IMG/VR virus record: IMGVR_UViG_3300046012_001123
Span: 1 to 26,411 of that record
Reading direction: 5' to 3' (one strand)
Length of the DNA stretch: 26,411 bases
Source: a virus
Below, piece after piece: positions 1 through 5,976 of the stretch. A program made the translations under genes and the position numbers. The notes below the pieces were generated by a model that did not search any database, had not been told where the DNA came from, and saw nothing but the letters and a program-made list of their open reading frames with translations. The stretch's first letter is position 1. Each line of letters starts with the position of its first letter.

Positions 1-695
1 GCAACACCCCGGGCTGGGGGTCGTTTACGGAGCGCGATCGCGAATGGCTCCAGCAGCACACCAAAACCGCCATCGCCAACTTCCGCGAAAGTGGCTTCAA
101 GGCCATCCAGGCCTGCGCCGAGCTCTCCCTCATCCGCAAGTTCCTCGACGGCAAGTCGATGACCTTCACTAACTGGGTGCGCTCCAGCTTCGGGTCGAGC
201 GAGCGCACCGCCTACCGCTGGCTGGCCTCCTACGAAGAGTTGCGCGGCGCCGCGCCCGACGAGGCTATCCTTTACCTCGCCCAGGAAGGCATCGCCGGCA
301 TCAACAACACCGTGCAGCCGCGCGAGATCGCGCCCGTCCTCAAGGCCCTGCCCCCGCCTCGCGACCTGCACAACAAGAAATCCATGGAGGTGTGGAAAGA
401 CAAGGTCGGCGCGGAGTTGCGCCAGCGGCGCTCCAAGCGCCGCAACCAGGTCAGTCTGCGTCACGATCCGGAAGACGCGCTGCGTCACTTCGTGATCACC
501 GGCCGGGGCCTCTTGCGCGAAGCCCAGATCTCCACCTCGGCCGAGGCGCGCAAGTGGCTGAATCGCGGCGTGGGCTACATCATGGAAACTCGGGCCATCA
601 CCGGCACCGTCTCCGCCGAGCGCATCCCGGTGCCCGAGGGCTTCCTGCCCCGCCGCGGCCGGCCCCGCAAGCAGCCTCCGGCGGCCGGTAAGTAG
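1..695 (+). CDS. Partial HTH-like phage protein, start outside window
   Basis: The reading frame is open from base 3 to the TAG at 693-695, so the start lies left of the window. About 230 residues are visible. The first 75 or so contain an alpha-helical stretch, then a segment like a helix-turn-helix (F-G-S-S-E-R-T-A-Y-R-W-L around the in-frame Met at 159). This resembles the DUF3102-style arrangement in which a helical region precedes a short HTH found in plasmid and phage replication or partition proteins. The C-terminus is basic and ends in an RRGRPRK stretch, similar to an AT-hook. A DNA-binding role is likely but the exact family is not settled. It reads toward the attachment site and no gene follows in the next 300 bases on this strand. 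Confidence 0.6.
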   Translation, partial: NTPGWGSFTERDREWLQQHTKTAIANFRESGFKAIQACAELSLIRKFLDGKSMTFTNWVRSSFGSSERTAYRWLASYEELRGAAPDEAILYLAQEGIAGINNTVQPREIAPVLKALPPPRDLHNKKSMEVWKDKVGAELRQRRSKRRNQVSLRHDPEDALRHFVITGRGLLREAQISTSAEARKWLNRGVGYIMETRAITGTVSAERIPVPEGFLPRRGRPRKQPPAAGK

Positions 696-718
696 CCGGG
701 CATTTTCGCGTCCATCCA

Positions 719-992
719 CCGTCCAGAACCCGGAAAGCCCTCCCCCAGGAATCTTTCCGTGGCATTTGCAGTAGGATGGTGGAGAAGGGATTGCGCCGTC
801 CAACAAGCGTCCAAAGTTGGCCCTTAAATACCGCATGTCAGTCGAAGCATCTGTTGCAATCACACAGTTTAGTTGCTTCTCTCGTTGGGCTCATAACCCA
901 AAGGTCGCTGGTTCAAATCCAGCCCCCGCAACCAACAAATCAATAACTTACATAATTCCATACCGGTTTTTAAGTCCAGCAACCGTCCAAGG
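719..992. other. Probable attP region with arm-type direct repeats
   Basis: Between the end of the first gene (695) and the small gene at 1012 there is no coding sequence. The stretch holds a tRNA 3' fragment (881-934) and five direct-orientation copies of a short motif, consensus CCGTCCA followed by A or G. They start near 719, 796, 807, 972 and 983; the copies at 807 and 972 differ at the first one to three bases. Three lie left of the core and two right, the layout expected for arm-type integrase sites of lambda-like attP. That they bind integrase is inference. Confidence 0.55.
881..934 (+). other. 3' part of initiator tRNA-fMet (attachment core)
   Basis: The segment reads as the anticodon arm, variable loop, T arm, 3' acceptor strand and CCA of a bacterial initiator tRNA. 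The anticodon loop is CTCATAA, giving anticodon CAT. The stem ends in GGG/CCC, the three G-C pairs typical of initiator tRNA, and the T arm is GCTGG-TTCAAAT-CCAGC. The D arm and 5' acceptor strand are absent upstream: no GCGGGG lies within the expected distance. It is therefore not a working tRNA gene but the 3' identity block that phages carry to rebuild the tRNA gene after integration. Confidence 0.85.
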
Positions 993-1011
993 TCCCTGAG
1001 GAGTTGCCGCG

Positions 1012-1236
1012 ATGGGCTTGAAATCGAACGCGATCTACGCCCTGGCGGGCCTGGTTCTGGGCCTGGTCTTGGGGCTGCTGGCCTCTTCCCTCCTGCCCCA
1101 GCGCAATCGCTTTGTGGACGTCTCCGGCGCCGCAGCCGCGCTCGACACCAGGACGGGCGAGTACTGCAACCCGGTCTCCAGCCGGGCCAATGCGCTGCCC
1201 TTCTGCCATGATCTCTACGCCGGCAAAGCTCATTAA
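1012..1236 (+). CDS. Small single-span membrane protein
   Basis: This 74-aa protein has one strongly hydrophobic segment at about residues 7-28, then a short polar tail with the motif ALDTRTGEYC near residues 42-51. GGAG ends 10 bases before the ATG. From memory, small proteins combining an N-terminal membrane helix with a DTxTG..C motif are common among hypothetical proteins of Acidobacteriota. The tail would face the periplasm or cytoplasm; orientation cannot be told. It lies alone on the + strand between attP and the integrase, convergent with it, a place where phages often carry lysogenic-conversion genes. The function is unknown. Confidence 0.55.
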   Translation: MGLKSNAIYALAGLVLGLVLGLLASSLLPQRNRFVDVSGAAAALDTRTGEYCNPVSSRANALPFCHDLYAGKAH

Positions 1237-1251
1237 GCCTGATCCCGCGTC

Positions 1252-2454
1252 CTACTGCACCGGTCCGCTCTTAGGCTCGAGCAGCGCCCCGAACAGGTCC
1301 GCCACCCGCATGTCGTCGGCGTCGATGGCGTGGGTGTAGTGCTCTAGCGTCACCTTGGGGTCGGCGTGGCCCAGCCGCTTCTGCCGCGTCTTGAGCGGCG
1401 TTCCCCAGGTGTCCATCTGCGTCGCGTTCAGGTGCCGGAAGGCGTAATTGCCGCAGCGGATGCCCATGGCCTTCACCCGGGCGCGGATACCCAGCTGGTC
1501 GAGGATCGGGTCCAGCACCCGCTGCCGGAAGCTGTCCATCGACAGCGGCTTTCCGCCCTCGTGCTGGTTGATGCGCGTCTGCCGGCCGTGCTGGTTGGCG
1601 CGCACCCGCCATTTTTCCGTGACGAAGAGCAGGCCATACTCGTTCGGCTCGGCGCCGCGGATGAACTCGTCGAGATCGCGGCCCAGCCGCTCGCTGATGG
1701 CGAAGCTGCGCACCGCCGCCCGGGACTTCACCGTCTGCACCTTGCGCGCCCACACCGACTGGCTCACGCGCAGGCTGCGCAGATGGCAGTTCTCGCTTTT
1801 CAGGCCGGCCAGCTCCCCGGGCCGCATGCCGGTCTCGAAGAGGATGCGGAAAAACAGCTTCCACTTGCCCTCCGCCTTTTGGATGATCGCGATCGCCTCT
1901 TCCACGGTGAAGCTGTAGGTGTTCCCCTTGGGCACCTCGGGCAGCACCAGCCCCGCGAAGGGATCCTCCCGGACGTAGCCCCAGTCCTTGGCCGTGGCCC
2001 ACATCGAGCGCAGCGTCCGCACCAGGTTGTGGATGGTCTTCGGACCCACGCTGCCGCGCTTGCCGGCGATCCAGGCCTGCAGCGCTTCGGTGGTGATGTC
2101 GCGCAAACGGTGTCCGCCCCAGGCCGGCTTCAGGTGCACCTTGATCACGCTGCGCTCGCTCGGCTGCGAGCTGGGCTTGTGCTGGGGCAGGATCGTCTTC
2201 TCCCATTTCTCCGCGAATAGCGCGAAGGTGCCCGCCCACTCCGGCCGGTAATCCTCGCGGTTCACCTCGTTCAGCCGCTCCGCCAGCAGGCGCTCGGCCA
2301 TGGGCTTGGTCACGCCCTTGGTAGGCGCAATCACGTCCCAGCGCCGTACTCGCTTGACGGTTCCGTCGGGCAGTTCCACATCCTCACGCCACCGGCCCAC
2401 CCAGCGCTCGCCATCCCGCGTCAGCTGCCCGCGCTGAAACCTGCGCCGCGCCAT
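1252..2454 (-). CDS. int: Tyrosine recombinase / phage integrase
   Basis: The 400-aa protein would integrate and excise the phage at the tRNA-fMet site beside it. It opens with a basic segment (MARRRFQRG) and a DNA-arm-binding-like region, then a SAM-like core-binding domain (about residues 75-170) and a catalytic domain. Catalytic residues visible are Arg211 (GMRPGEL), Arg340 (AFRH), His363 (LGH) and nucleophile Tyr373 (HYTH). The first His of the usual HxxR box is Tyr337. I chose the ATG at 2452-2454 because GGAGGA lies about 9 bases before it and the protein then begins like other integrases. A longer form from 2526 would overlap the upstream gene's stop and is possible through coupling. 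It is last in the leftward lysogeny operon. Confidence 0.93.
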   Translation of the reverse strand: MARRRFQRGQLTRDGERWVGRWREDVELPDGTVKRVRRWDVIAPTKGVTKPMAERLLAERLNEVNREDYRPEWAGTFALFAEKWEKTILPQHKPSSQPSERSVIKVHLKPAWGGHRLRDITTEALQAWIAGKRGSVGPKTIHNLVRTLRSMWATAKDWGYVREDPFAGLVLPEVPKGNTYSFTVEEAIAIIQKAEGKWKLFFRILFETGMRPGELAGLKSENCHLRSLRVSQSVWARKVQTVKSRAAVRSFAISERLGRDLDEFIRGAEPNEYGLLFVTEKWRVRANQHGRQTRINQHEGGKPLSMDSFRQRVLDPILDQLGIRARVKAMGIRCGNYAFRHLNATQMDTWGTPLKTRQKRLGHADPKVTLEHYTHAIDADDMRVADLFGALLEPKSGPVQ

Positions 2455-2518
2455 GGTGCGTATCCTCCGCGAGGCAAGCATACAGCCACGCGGCGGTGTG
2501 GCGTCATCTCCTTGTCGA

Positions 2519-2929
2519 TCAGTCATTTACACAACTCACATTTGATTTTCGTGGAAGCGGCGTGACAACGTATCCGGGTTCAACCATGCCGCCACAGATC
2601 GGCTCCATATCGTACAGCTCACGGTTTGCCAGAGTCATCCGGCCAGCGTCAGTTATTCGAATCGACCTCGCACAGCGAGCCTCGGACCAGCGGCCTCTCC
2701 GCCACCAGTCTTCATGGGATGCGAGCCAGCTGAGAAGCTCGTTGCTGCCAAGCAACCCGAAGACATAGACGCCATCCGTTCCGTGCCGATGGTATTTATC
2801 CCATGGGCACATCCAAACCATTCCCTCCGCAGCTACCCGCTCCATGAATTTCCACTGGGCATCGCGTTCAGCCCGCGCAAACTTCCGCGATCTGTAGTCC
2901 GTCAGCCTTTTGGGCTTCACTCGGCTCAT
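2519..2929 (-). CDS. Hypothetical protein between repressor and integrase
   Basis: This 136-aa protein starts with a very basic helix (about residues 1-30), has a Trp-rich middle (WLASHEDWWRRGRW near 68-81) and ends with a compact segment beginning IRITDAGRM, which could be the wing of a small winged-helix fold. The start codon overlaps the repressor's stop in an ATGA arrangement, so the two are translationally coupled. Its own stop overlaps the longest possible integrase start. I do not recognise a named family. The position suggests an excisionase or regulatory partner in the lysogeny operon, but nothing in the sequence proves this. Confidence 0.7.
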   Translation of the reverse strand: MSRVKPKRLTDYRSRKFARAERDAQWKFMERVAAEGMVWMCPWDKYHRHGTDGVYVFGLLGSNELLSWLASHEDWWRRGRWSEARCARSIRITDAGRMTLANRELYDMEPICGGMVEPGYVVTPLPRKSNVSCVND

Positions 2930-3192
2930 CGCGATCCTTTCTTCAGCGCCCAGATCTTCTCGATGGGCAGCTCGACAAACGCGGCAAGGCGCAGCGCGGT
3001 TTCAAGCGAGGGCGTGCAGCCATGCTCCACCTGGCAGAGCACGGCGTTGTTCACGCCCAGCGCCGTCTGCACCTGGCGCAGCGTGACGCCGCGATCCAAG
3101 CGCATCGCCTGCAGGTCCACCAGCAGCACGGTCCGCGAGGGCCGCTGCGCGCGCTGGATACGCCGGCTCGGTTTAAGTTCGCTGAGTTTCAT
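2926..3192 (-). CDS. XRE-family HTH repressor (small CI/Cro-like)
   Basis: The 88-aa protein is almost entirely a helix-turn-helix domain of the XRE/lambda-repressor class. The recognisable core runs from about residue 30 to 80: R-L-D-R-G-V-T-L-R-Q-V, then G-V-N-N-A-V-L-C-Q-V-E-H-G, then helices ending in I-E-K-I-W. It lacks the C-terminal peptidase or oligomerisation domain of CI, so it would not be inactivated by RecA-type self-cleavage. It heads the leftward operon and faces the early operon across a 118-bp region with both promoters. The most likely role is the lysogeny switch repressor acting on the palindromes at 3284 and 6574, but Cro-like action cannot be excluded. Confidence 0.85.
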   Translation of the reverse strand: MKLSELKPSRRIQRAQRPSRTVLLVDLQAMRLDRGVTLRQVQTALGVNNAVLCQVEHGCTPSLETALRLAAFVELPIEKIWALKKGSR

Positions 3193-3263
3193 GTGGAAAA
3201 ATTAGCAGGCTAAAGTTATGCTGTCAACCATAAATATGCTTGACATATTAAATCATGTGGAAA
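3190..3263. repeat. 10-bp direct repeat in the switch region
   Basis: CATGTGGAAA occurs at 3190-3199 and again at 3254-3263 in the same orientation, 64 bp apart, about six helical turns. The first copy covers the repressor start codon and leftward -10 box; the second lies in the spacer of the rightward promoter. Such placement suits a regulatory protein that contacts both promoters, though two copies may be chance. Confidence 0.4.
3199..3227 (-). promoter_or_regulatory. Leftward promoter for the repressor operon
   Basis: On the minus strand TTGACA (3227-3222) is followed after 17 bases by TAATTT (3204-3199), a good sigma70 match. The -10 box ends 6 bases before the repressor ATG (3192). A start point 7 bases after the -10 box would fall on or beside the A of that ATG, so the transcript would be leaderless or nearly so, as for lambda cI from pRM. 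No Shine-Dalgarno sequence precedes the ATG, which agrees. Confidence 0.65.
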
Positions 3264-3269
3264 TATGAT
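3240..3269 (+). promoter_or_regulatory. Rightward early promoter
   Basis: TTGACA (3240-3245), an 18-base spacer and TATGAT (3264-3269) form a near-consensus sigma70 promoter in an AT-rich island. Transcription would begin near 3276, just before the palindrome at 3284-3300. It drives the long + strand gene block starting at 3311 and is divergent from the repressor promoter. Confidence 0.75.
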
Positions 3270-3283
3270 AATTCCAGAGAGAA

Positions 3284-3300
3284 TATGACAGGTTGTCATA
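3284..3300. promoter_or_regulatory. Operator-like palindrome, copy 1
   Basis: TATGACA, three bases (GGT), TGTCATA is a perfect 7-3-7 inverted repeat between the early start point and the ribosome site (AGGAGG, 3301-3306) of the first early gene. A bound protein would block transcription from the early promoter. The same arms and spacing occur at 6574-6590. The XRE protein at 2926-3192 is the obvious candidate to bind; this is inference. Confidence 0.7.
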
Positions 3301-3310
3301 AGGAGGGCCG

Positions 3311-3553
3311 ATGATCGGCACCAAGCACAGCCAAACCTGCAACATGGCCTTCGGGCGCAAGGATCCAACCTGCCCGCGCTGCCTCGAACTGCTCGCCGGC
3401 GCCGATCCCCGCGCCGGGTGGCAAAAGGACTACTTCAAGCGCAAGCGTCAACTCGAAACCCAACGGCGGCGCGAGATGGACGAGCACTTCGCCCCGGGCG
3501 GACCACACGCCCGCGGCCAATGCGGCCCGGTCTGCACCGCCTTCGACTGGTAG
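3311..3553 (+). CDS. Small Cys/His phage protein
   Basis: An 80-aa protein, first of the early operon. It has a likely metal-binding N-terminus: His6, Cys10, Cys21 and Cys24 in H-S-Q-T-C...C-P-R-C. A basic charged helix (about residues 38-60) follows, with a conserved-looking tail CGPVCTAFDW. I recall close relatives as hypothetical proteins in many temperate phages of GC-rich bacteria; their function is unknown. AGGAGG lies four bases before the ATG. It is directly under the early promoter and palindrome, so it would be the first protein made after induction. Confidence 0.8.
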   Translation: MIGTKHSQTCNMAFGRKDPTCPRCLELLAGADPRAGWQKDYFKRKRQLETQRRREMDEHFAPGGPHARGQCGPVCTAFDW

Positions 3554-3565
3554 AAAGGGAACGCC

Positions 3566-3763
3566 ATGGCTAGGAACTACTTCTCTGCAGCTTCAAACCG
3601 AATCATAGAGTTCGCCTGCATACCATGTGACTACTCCCCGGAACGAGGGCAACCCAACTTCCACCAGACTCAAGTGCGGTGCATAATTTGCAAGCTTCCC
3701 ATCTGTAGGAAGCACTGGAGACAGCACGTGAAGGAATATCACTCCACTGGCGGAACTGAATAA
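3566..3763 (+). CDS. Small zinc-finger-like protein
   Basis: This 65-aa protein has paired cysteines C18/C21 and C39/C42, plus C47, H50, H54 and H59, enough ligands for one or two zinc sites. The C-terminal half (CIICKLPICRKH) looks like a small treble-clef or RING-like knuckle. It is less GC-rich than its neighbours and uses more AT-ending codons, which suggests recent acquisition. GAAAGGGA precedes the ATG. The family and function are unknown; nucleic-acid or protein binding is the natural guess. Confidence 0.6.
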   Translation: MARNYFSAASNRIIEFACIPCDYSPERGQPNFHQTQVRCIICKLPICRKHWRQHVKEYHSTGGTE

Positions 3764-3791
3764 CGGACTGACAGAAAACAGGAGGTAGATT

Positions 3792-4142
3792 ATGCTGGTT
3801 TGCGAGGTCACCATGAATAACTTCGATGATTCGGTCGCGCTGCGCCGCGCCGCCGAGAATGAGCAGAGGAAGGCGGAGCGCGCCCGCGACGCCGGACTGC
3901 CGCAGTTCGCCGTCTATCACGACGCGCAGGCCAGGCGGCTGCGCGATGCCAGCGGGCTCCGAACCGGAGAGCATCGCTTCTCCCGGCAGACGCCGGTGCC
4001 GGACTGCATCACGCCTAAGGGGCGCGACTGGACACCGACCATCGTGTGCGCGATCGTGCTGGCTGCCGGGTTTCTGACCGGCGCCTTCGGTACCAACCTG
4101 CTGGTCACCCTCGCCGAACACCTCCGCCGGGTGCTGCCATGA
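3792..4142 (+). CDS. Small C-terminally anchored membrane protein
   Basis: A 116-aa protein with a charged helical N-terminal half and one hydrophobic span at about residues 84-108 (TIVCAIVLAAGFLTGAFG), so probably tail-anchored with the charged part in the cytoplasm. Two starts are possible: ATG 3792 with GGAGGT five bases upstream, and ATG 3813 (MNNFDD) with GAGGT upstream; I kept the first. The stop overlaps the next start (ATGA at 4139-4142). I do not recognise a family. The C-terminal helix could act at the host membrane, for example in exclusion of other phages, but that is only a possibility. Confidence 0.65.
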   Translation: MLVCEVTMNNFDDSVALRRAAENEQRKAERARDAGLPQFAVYHDAQARRLRDASGLRTGEHRFSRQTPVPDCITPKGRDWTPTIVCAIVLAAGFLTGAFGTNLLVTLAEHLRRVLP

Positions 4143-4441
4143 TCGTTGCACACGCCGAAGACCAAAATGGACGGCAGACGCTGGTTGTAGTTCTTGAGCC
4201 GGCTAACCTCGAGAAACTAACCCTCGGACAACCGATGCCAATACCTCTCCAGAGATATATGCCCGGCCGCCCCGACAACTTGGAAATTCTGCTCTGTTAC
4301 ACGCCGGATTCGGTATGGGTGTCGGAACAGGTCCAGGCTGGTCGGGATCTAGTGGCGACACTTGATCGTTCCCTGTCGCGGAAGCCTGTATATCTACGCC
4401 GAGGAGCCGAAGGTGAAGATCTCGTGAAGGTGAACCCATGA
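4139..4441 (+). CDS. Hypothetical protein
   Basis: This 100-aa protein begins at the ATG that overlaps the upstream stop. A longer reading from 4046 is an artefact of the open frame inside the previous gene. It has an alternating hydrophobic strand pattern (LVVVLEPANLEKLTLGQPMPI, then LEILLCY), suggesting a small beta-rich fold, with no cysteine pairs or membrane span. Base composition is less GC-rich than most neighbours. Its stop overlaps the next start in another ATGA. No family recognised. Tight coupling on both sides supports it being a real gene. Confidence 0.65.
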   Translation: MIVAHAEDQNGRQTLVVVLEPANLEKLTLGQPMPIPLQRYMPGRPDNLEILLCYTPDSVWVSEQVQAGRDLVATLDRSLSRKPVYLRRGAEGEDLVKVNP

Positions 4442-4863
4442 ACCCTCTCCCCCTCCCCCGCCGCATCCCGGTTGCTTTCTGCCCCTGCGGTGCCCAGGTC
4501 CCACCGGCCGTGTGCATCACCCATCCGGCGCTCAGTTGCTGCCCAGAGTGTGGCGGCACAGCCCGCACTTACGTATGGCTGGCCGTCCCCTGGGGTCGCC
4601 GCATTGCCCACGCCTGGGAGCTCTACTCAGCACAAGTCATTCTCGGCCAGGTGCCGCCGCCCTGGGCACTGGCCGAGATCTGGGCCTACCGGGCGCTGGC
4701 CGCCGTGCTCGCCGCCGCCGAATGGGTTCACCTGCTCGACGGGCACCCGCTGCGCACTGTCTTCGATGGCCTGATGGTCTTCACCCTGTGGTGGTGCTCC
4801 AGCCAGACCAAATCGCAGTGGCAGAGAAGGAGCCGCTATGTCCAGCCCGGCGCTTCCCGCTGA
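4438..4863 (+). CDS. Zinc-ribbon membrane protein
   Basis: A 141-aa protein with an N-terminal Cys cluster (C15, C17, C26, C34, C35, C38) resembling a zinc ribbon. Hydrophobic helices follow at about residues 76-98 and 108-122, the second ending in WWCSS. A short basic tail overlaps the start of the next gene. The combination suggests a cytoplasmic metal-binding head attached to the inner membrane. It starts on the ATGA overlap with the preceding gene. I know no named family for it; function unknown. Confidence 0.6.
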   Translation: MNPLPLPRRIPVAFCPCGAQVPPAVCITHPALSCCPECGGTARTYVWLAVPWGRRIAHAWELYSAQVILGQVPPPWALAEIWAYRALAAVLAAAEWVHLLDGHPLRTVFDGLMVFTLWWCSSQTKSQWQRRSRYVQPGASR

Positions 4864-5287
4864 CCATCTTGTGCTCTGCTCCGAGTGCGGCCTCCCGCAG
4901 CCGGCCGGGACCGCCTTCGCGCCCGCCCAGCTCAAGAAGAAGCATCCCCGCTGCCGCGCCTGCGCTCCCAACAAGTTTTCCAACCGCCGCGAGGGCGGCC
5001 ACCAGTCGAAAAAGGAATCGCGCCGTGCCGAGGAGTTGGAGACGCTCGCCAAGATCGGTGCCATCCGCAATCTTCAACAGCAGGTTCCCTTCGTGCTCAT
5101 CCCCGCCCAGCGCGACCCGGTCACCGGCCGCGTCGTCGAGCGCGCCTGCACCTATGTCGCCGACTTCGTCTACGACGACCACCTCGGCCACCATGTCGAG
5201 GACGCCAAGGGCATGCGCACCGATGTCTACAGGCTCAAGCGAAAAATGATGGGCTCCGTCCACGGCATCCGCATCGAGGAGGTCTAA
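4838..5287 (+). CDS. DUF1064-type PD-(D/E)XK nuclease with N-terminal zinc knuckle
   Basis: The 149-aa protein matches the phage DUF1064 family, predicted nucleases of the PD-(D/E)XK fold. The active-site strand pair is visible: Asp109 in YVADF, then Glu121-Asp122-x-Lys124 in HVEDAKG, followed by the family's T-x-x-Y-R-L-K-R-K-x-M helix. An N-terminal addition with C14/C17 and C39/C42 forms a likely zinc knuckle. Such proteins sit in early regions of many phages and may act as recombination or branched-DNA endonucleases; the substrate is not established. It overlaps the preceding gene by 26 bases and the next by one (TAATG). Confidence 0.8.
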   Translation: MSSPALPADHLVLCSECGLPQPAGTAFAPAQLKKKHPRCRACAPNKFSNRREGGHQSKKESRRAEELETLAKIGAIRNLQQQVPFVLIPAQRDPVTGRVVERACTYVADFVYDDHLGHHVEDAKGMRTDVYRLKRKMMGSVHGIRIEEV

Positions 5288-5730
5288 TGAGTCTTCCAGA
5301 ATACAACCCTGTCCCTGTCGAAACGGCCCGGCGGGTAGGCGACGAATTTGGCAAGTCTATCGTCATCATCAATGCTTGGGACCCCGTCCACGGGAAGCTC
5401 CACACCACAACCTGGGGGCGCAGCGGCGACGAAAAAGGCTGGGCCGCGCTTGGTGGCCAGCGCACGGCGCAGGTTCTCGGCGCGGTTCCAGATCTCGGCG
5501 AGATCTACCAGGACTACCGCATTCAGCTCCTGCGAAGAATGACGCGAATGATCCAGACCATCGCCGTCTTCCACGGTGGCACTCACGAGGAAGATTGTCC
5601 CGTCGACGACACCTGCACATGCGCGTTCAAGCCGTTCAACGACGAGATCAATGCCGTCTGCAACGCAGGGCATGAACTGTTCGGCGACCTCTCGGTTCGA
5701 GAGGTCACGGAATGGCCCAAGGAGGTCTGA
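5287..5730 (+). CDS. Conserved phage hypothetical protein
   Basis: A 147-aa protein starting on the A of the preceding TAA. The N-terminal half (VIIINAWDPVHGKLHTTTWG region, about residues 21-41) matches a pattern I recall in hypothetical proteins of temperate phages; the HTTTWG motif is its hallmark. The C-terminal half contains C-P-x5-C-x-C (near residues 104-113) and a helix with another Cys, so metal binding is possible. Catalytic residues are not evident. It lies between the DUF1064 nuclease and a zinc-finger protein with no spacing, so it is surely co-translated with them. Confidence 0.65.
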   Translation: MSLPEYNPVPVETARRVGDEFGKSIVIINAWDPVHGKLHTTTWGRSGDEKGWAALGGQRTAQVLGAVPDLGEIYQDYRIQLLRRMTRMIQTIAVFHGGTHEEDCPVDDTCTCAFKPFNDEINAVCNAGHELFGDLSVREVTEWPKEV

Positions 5731-5976
5731 ATGTCGGTCTCCGTCATTTACCGCTGCACCGTCTGCAACGAGATCAAGCAGACCGCCAACCACTGGTTCG
5801 TGGCCCGCAACGCCGGCCTGGGGCTGATCTTCAACCGCTGGCAGGACGCCGTGAACCTCGGCTTCCTCCAGGAGGGCGAGACCCGCCACATCTGCGGCCG
5901 CGAGTGCGCCCGCAAGATGCTGGAGCGCTTCCTGGCCGCCGAACCGCAACCCCAAAAGGAGAACACCACAGCATGA
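5731..5976 (+). CDS. Small treble-clef-like zinc protein
   Basis: This 81-aa protein has C9-x-x-C12 near the N-terminus and a C-terminal ICGRECARKM knuckle, a spacing typical of four-Cys zinc fingers of the treble-clef or MYM type. The ATG follows the upstream TGA directly, and its stop overlaps the next start (ATGA). It may bind nucleic acid or protein. It directly precedes the HD hydrolase and could be its partner, though no evidence beyond adjacency supports this. Confidence 0.7.
   Translation: MSVSVIYRCTVCNEIKQTANHWFVARNAGLGLIFNRWQDAVNLGFLQEGETRHICGRECARKMLERFLAAEPQPQKENTTA

Noticed and set aside
881-934. Complete tRNA gene
   Set aside because: The 5' acceptor strand and D arm are missing, so it cannot fold as a whole tRNA.
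817-999. 60-aa ORF across the tRNA fragment
   Set aside because: It runs through the tRNA-derived core and has no ribosome site; the sequence is explained by the attachment site.
2455-2526. 24-residue extension of the integrase
   Set aside because: Not preferred because a strong ribosome site precedes the ATG at 2454 and the extension does not resemble integrase N-termini; it remains possible.
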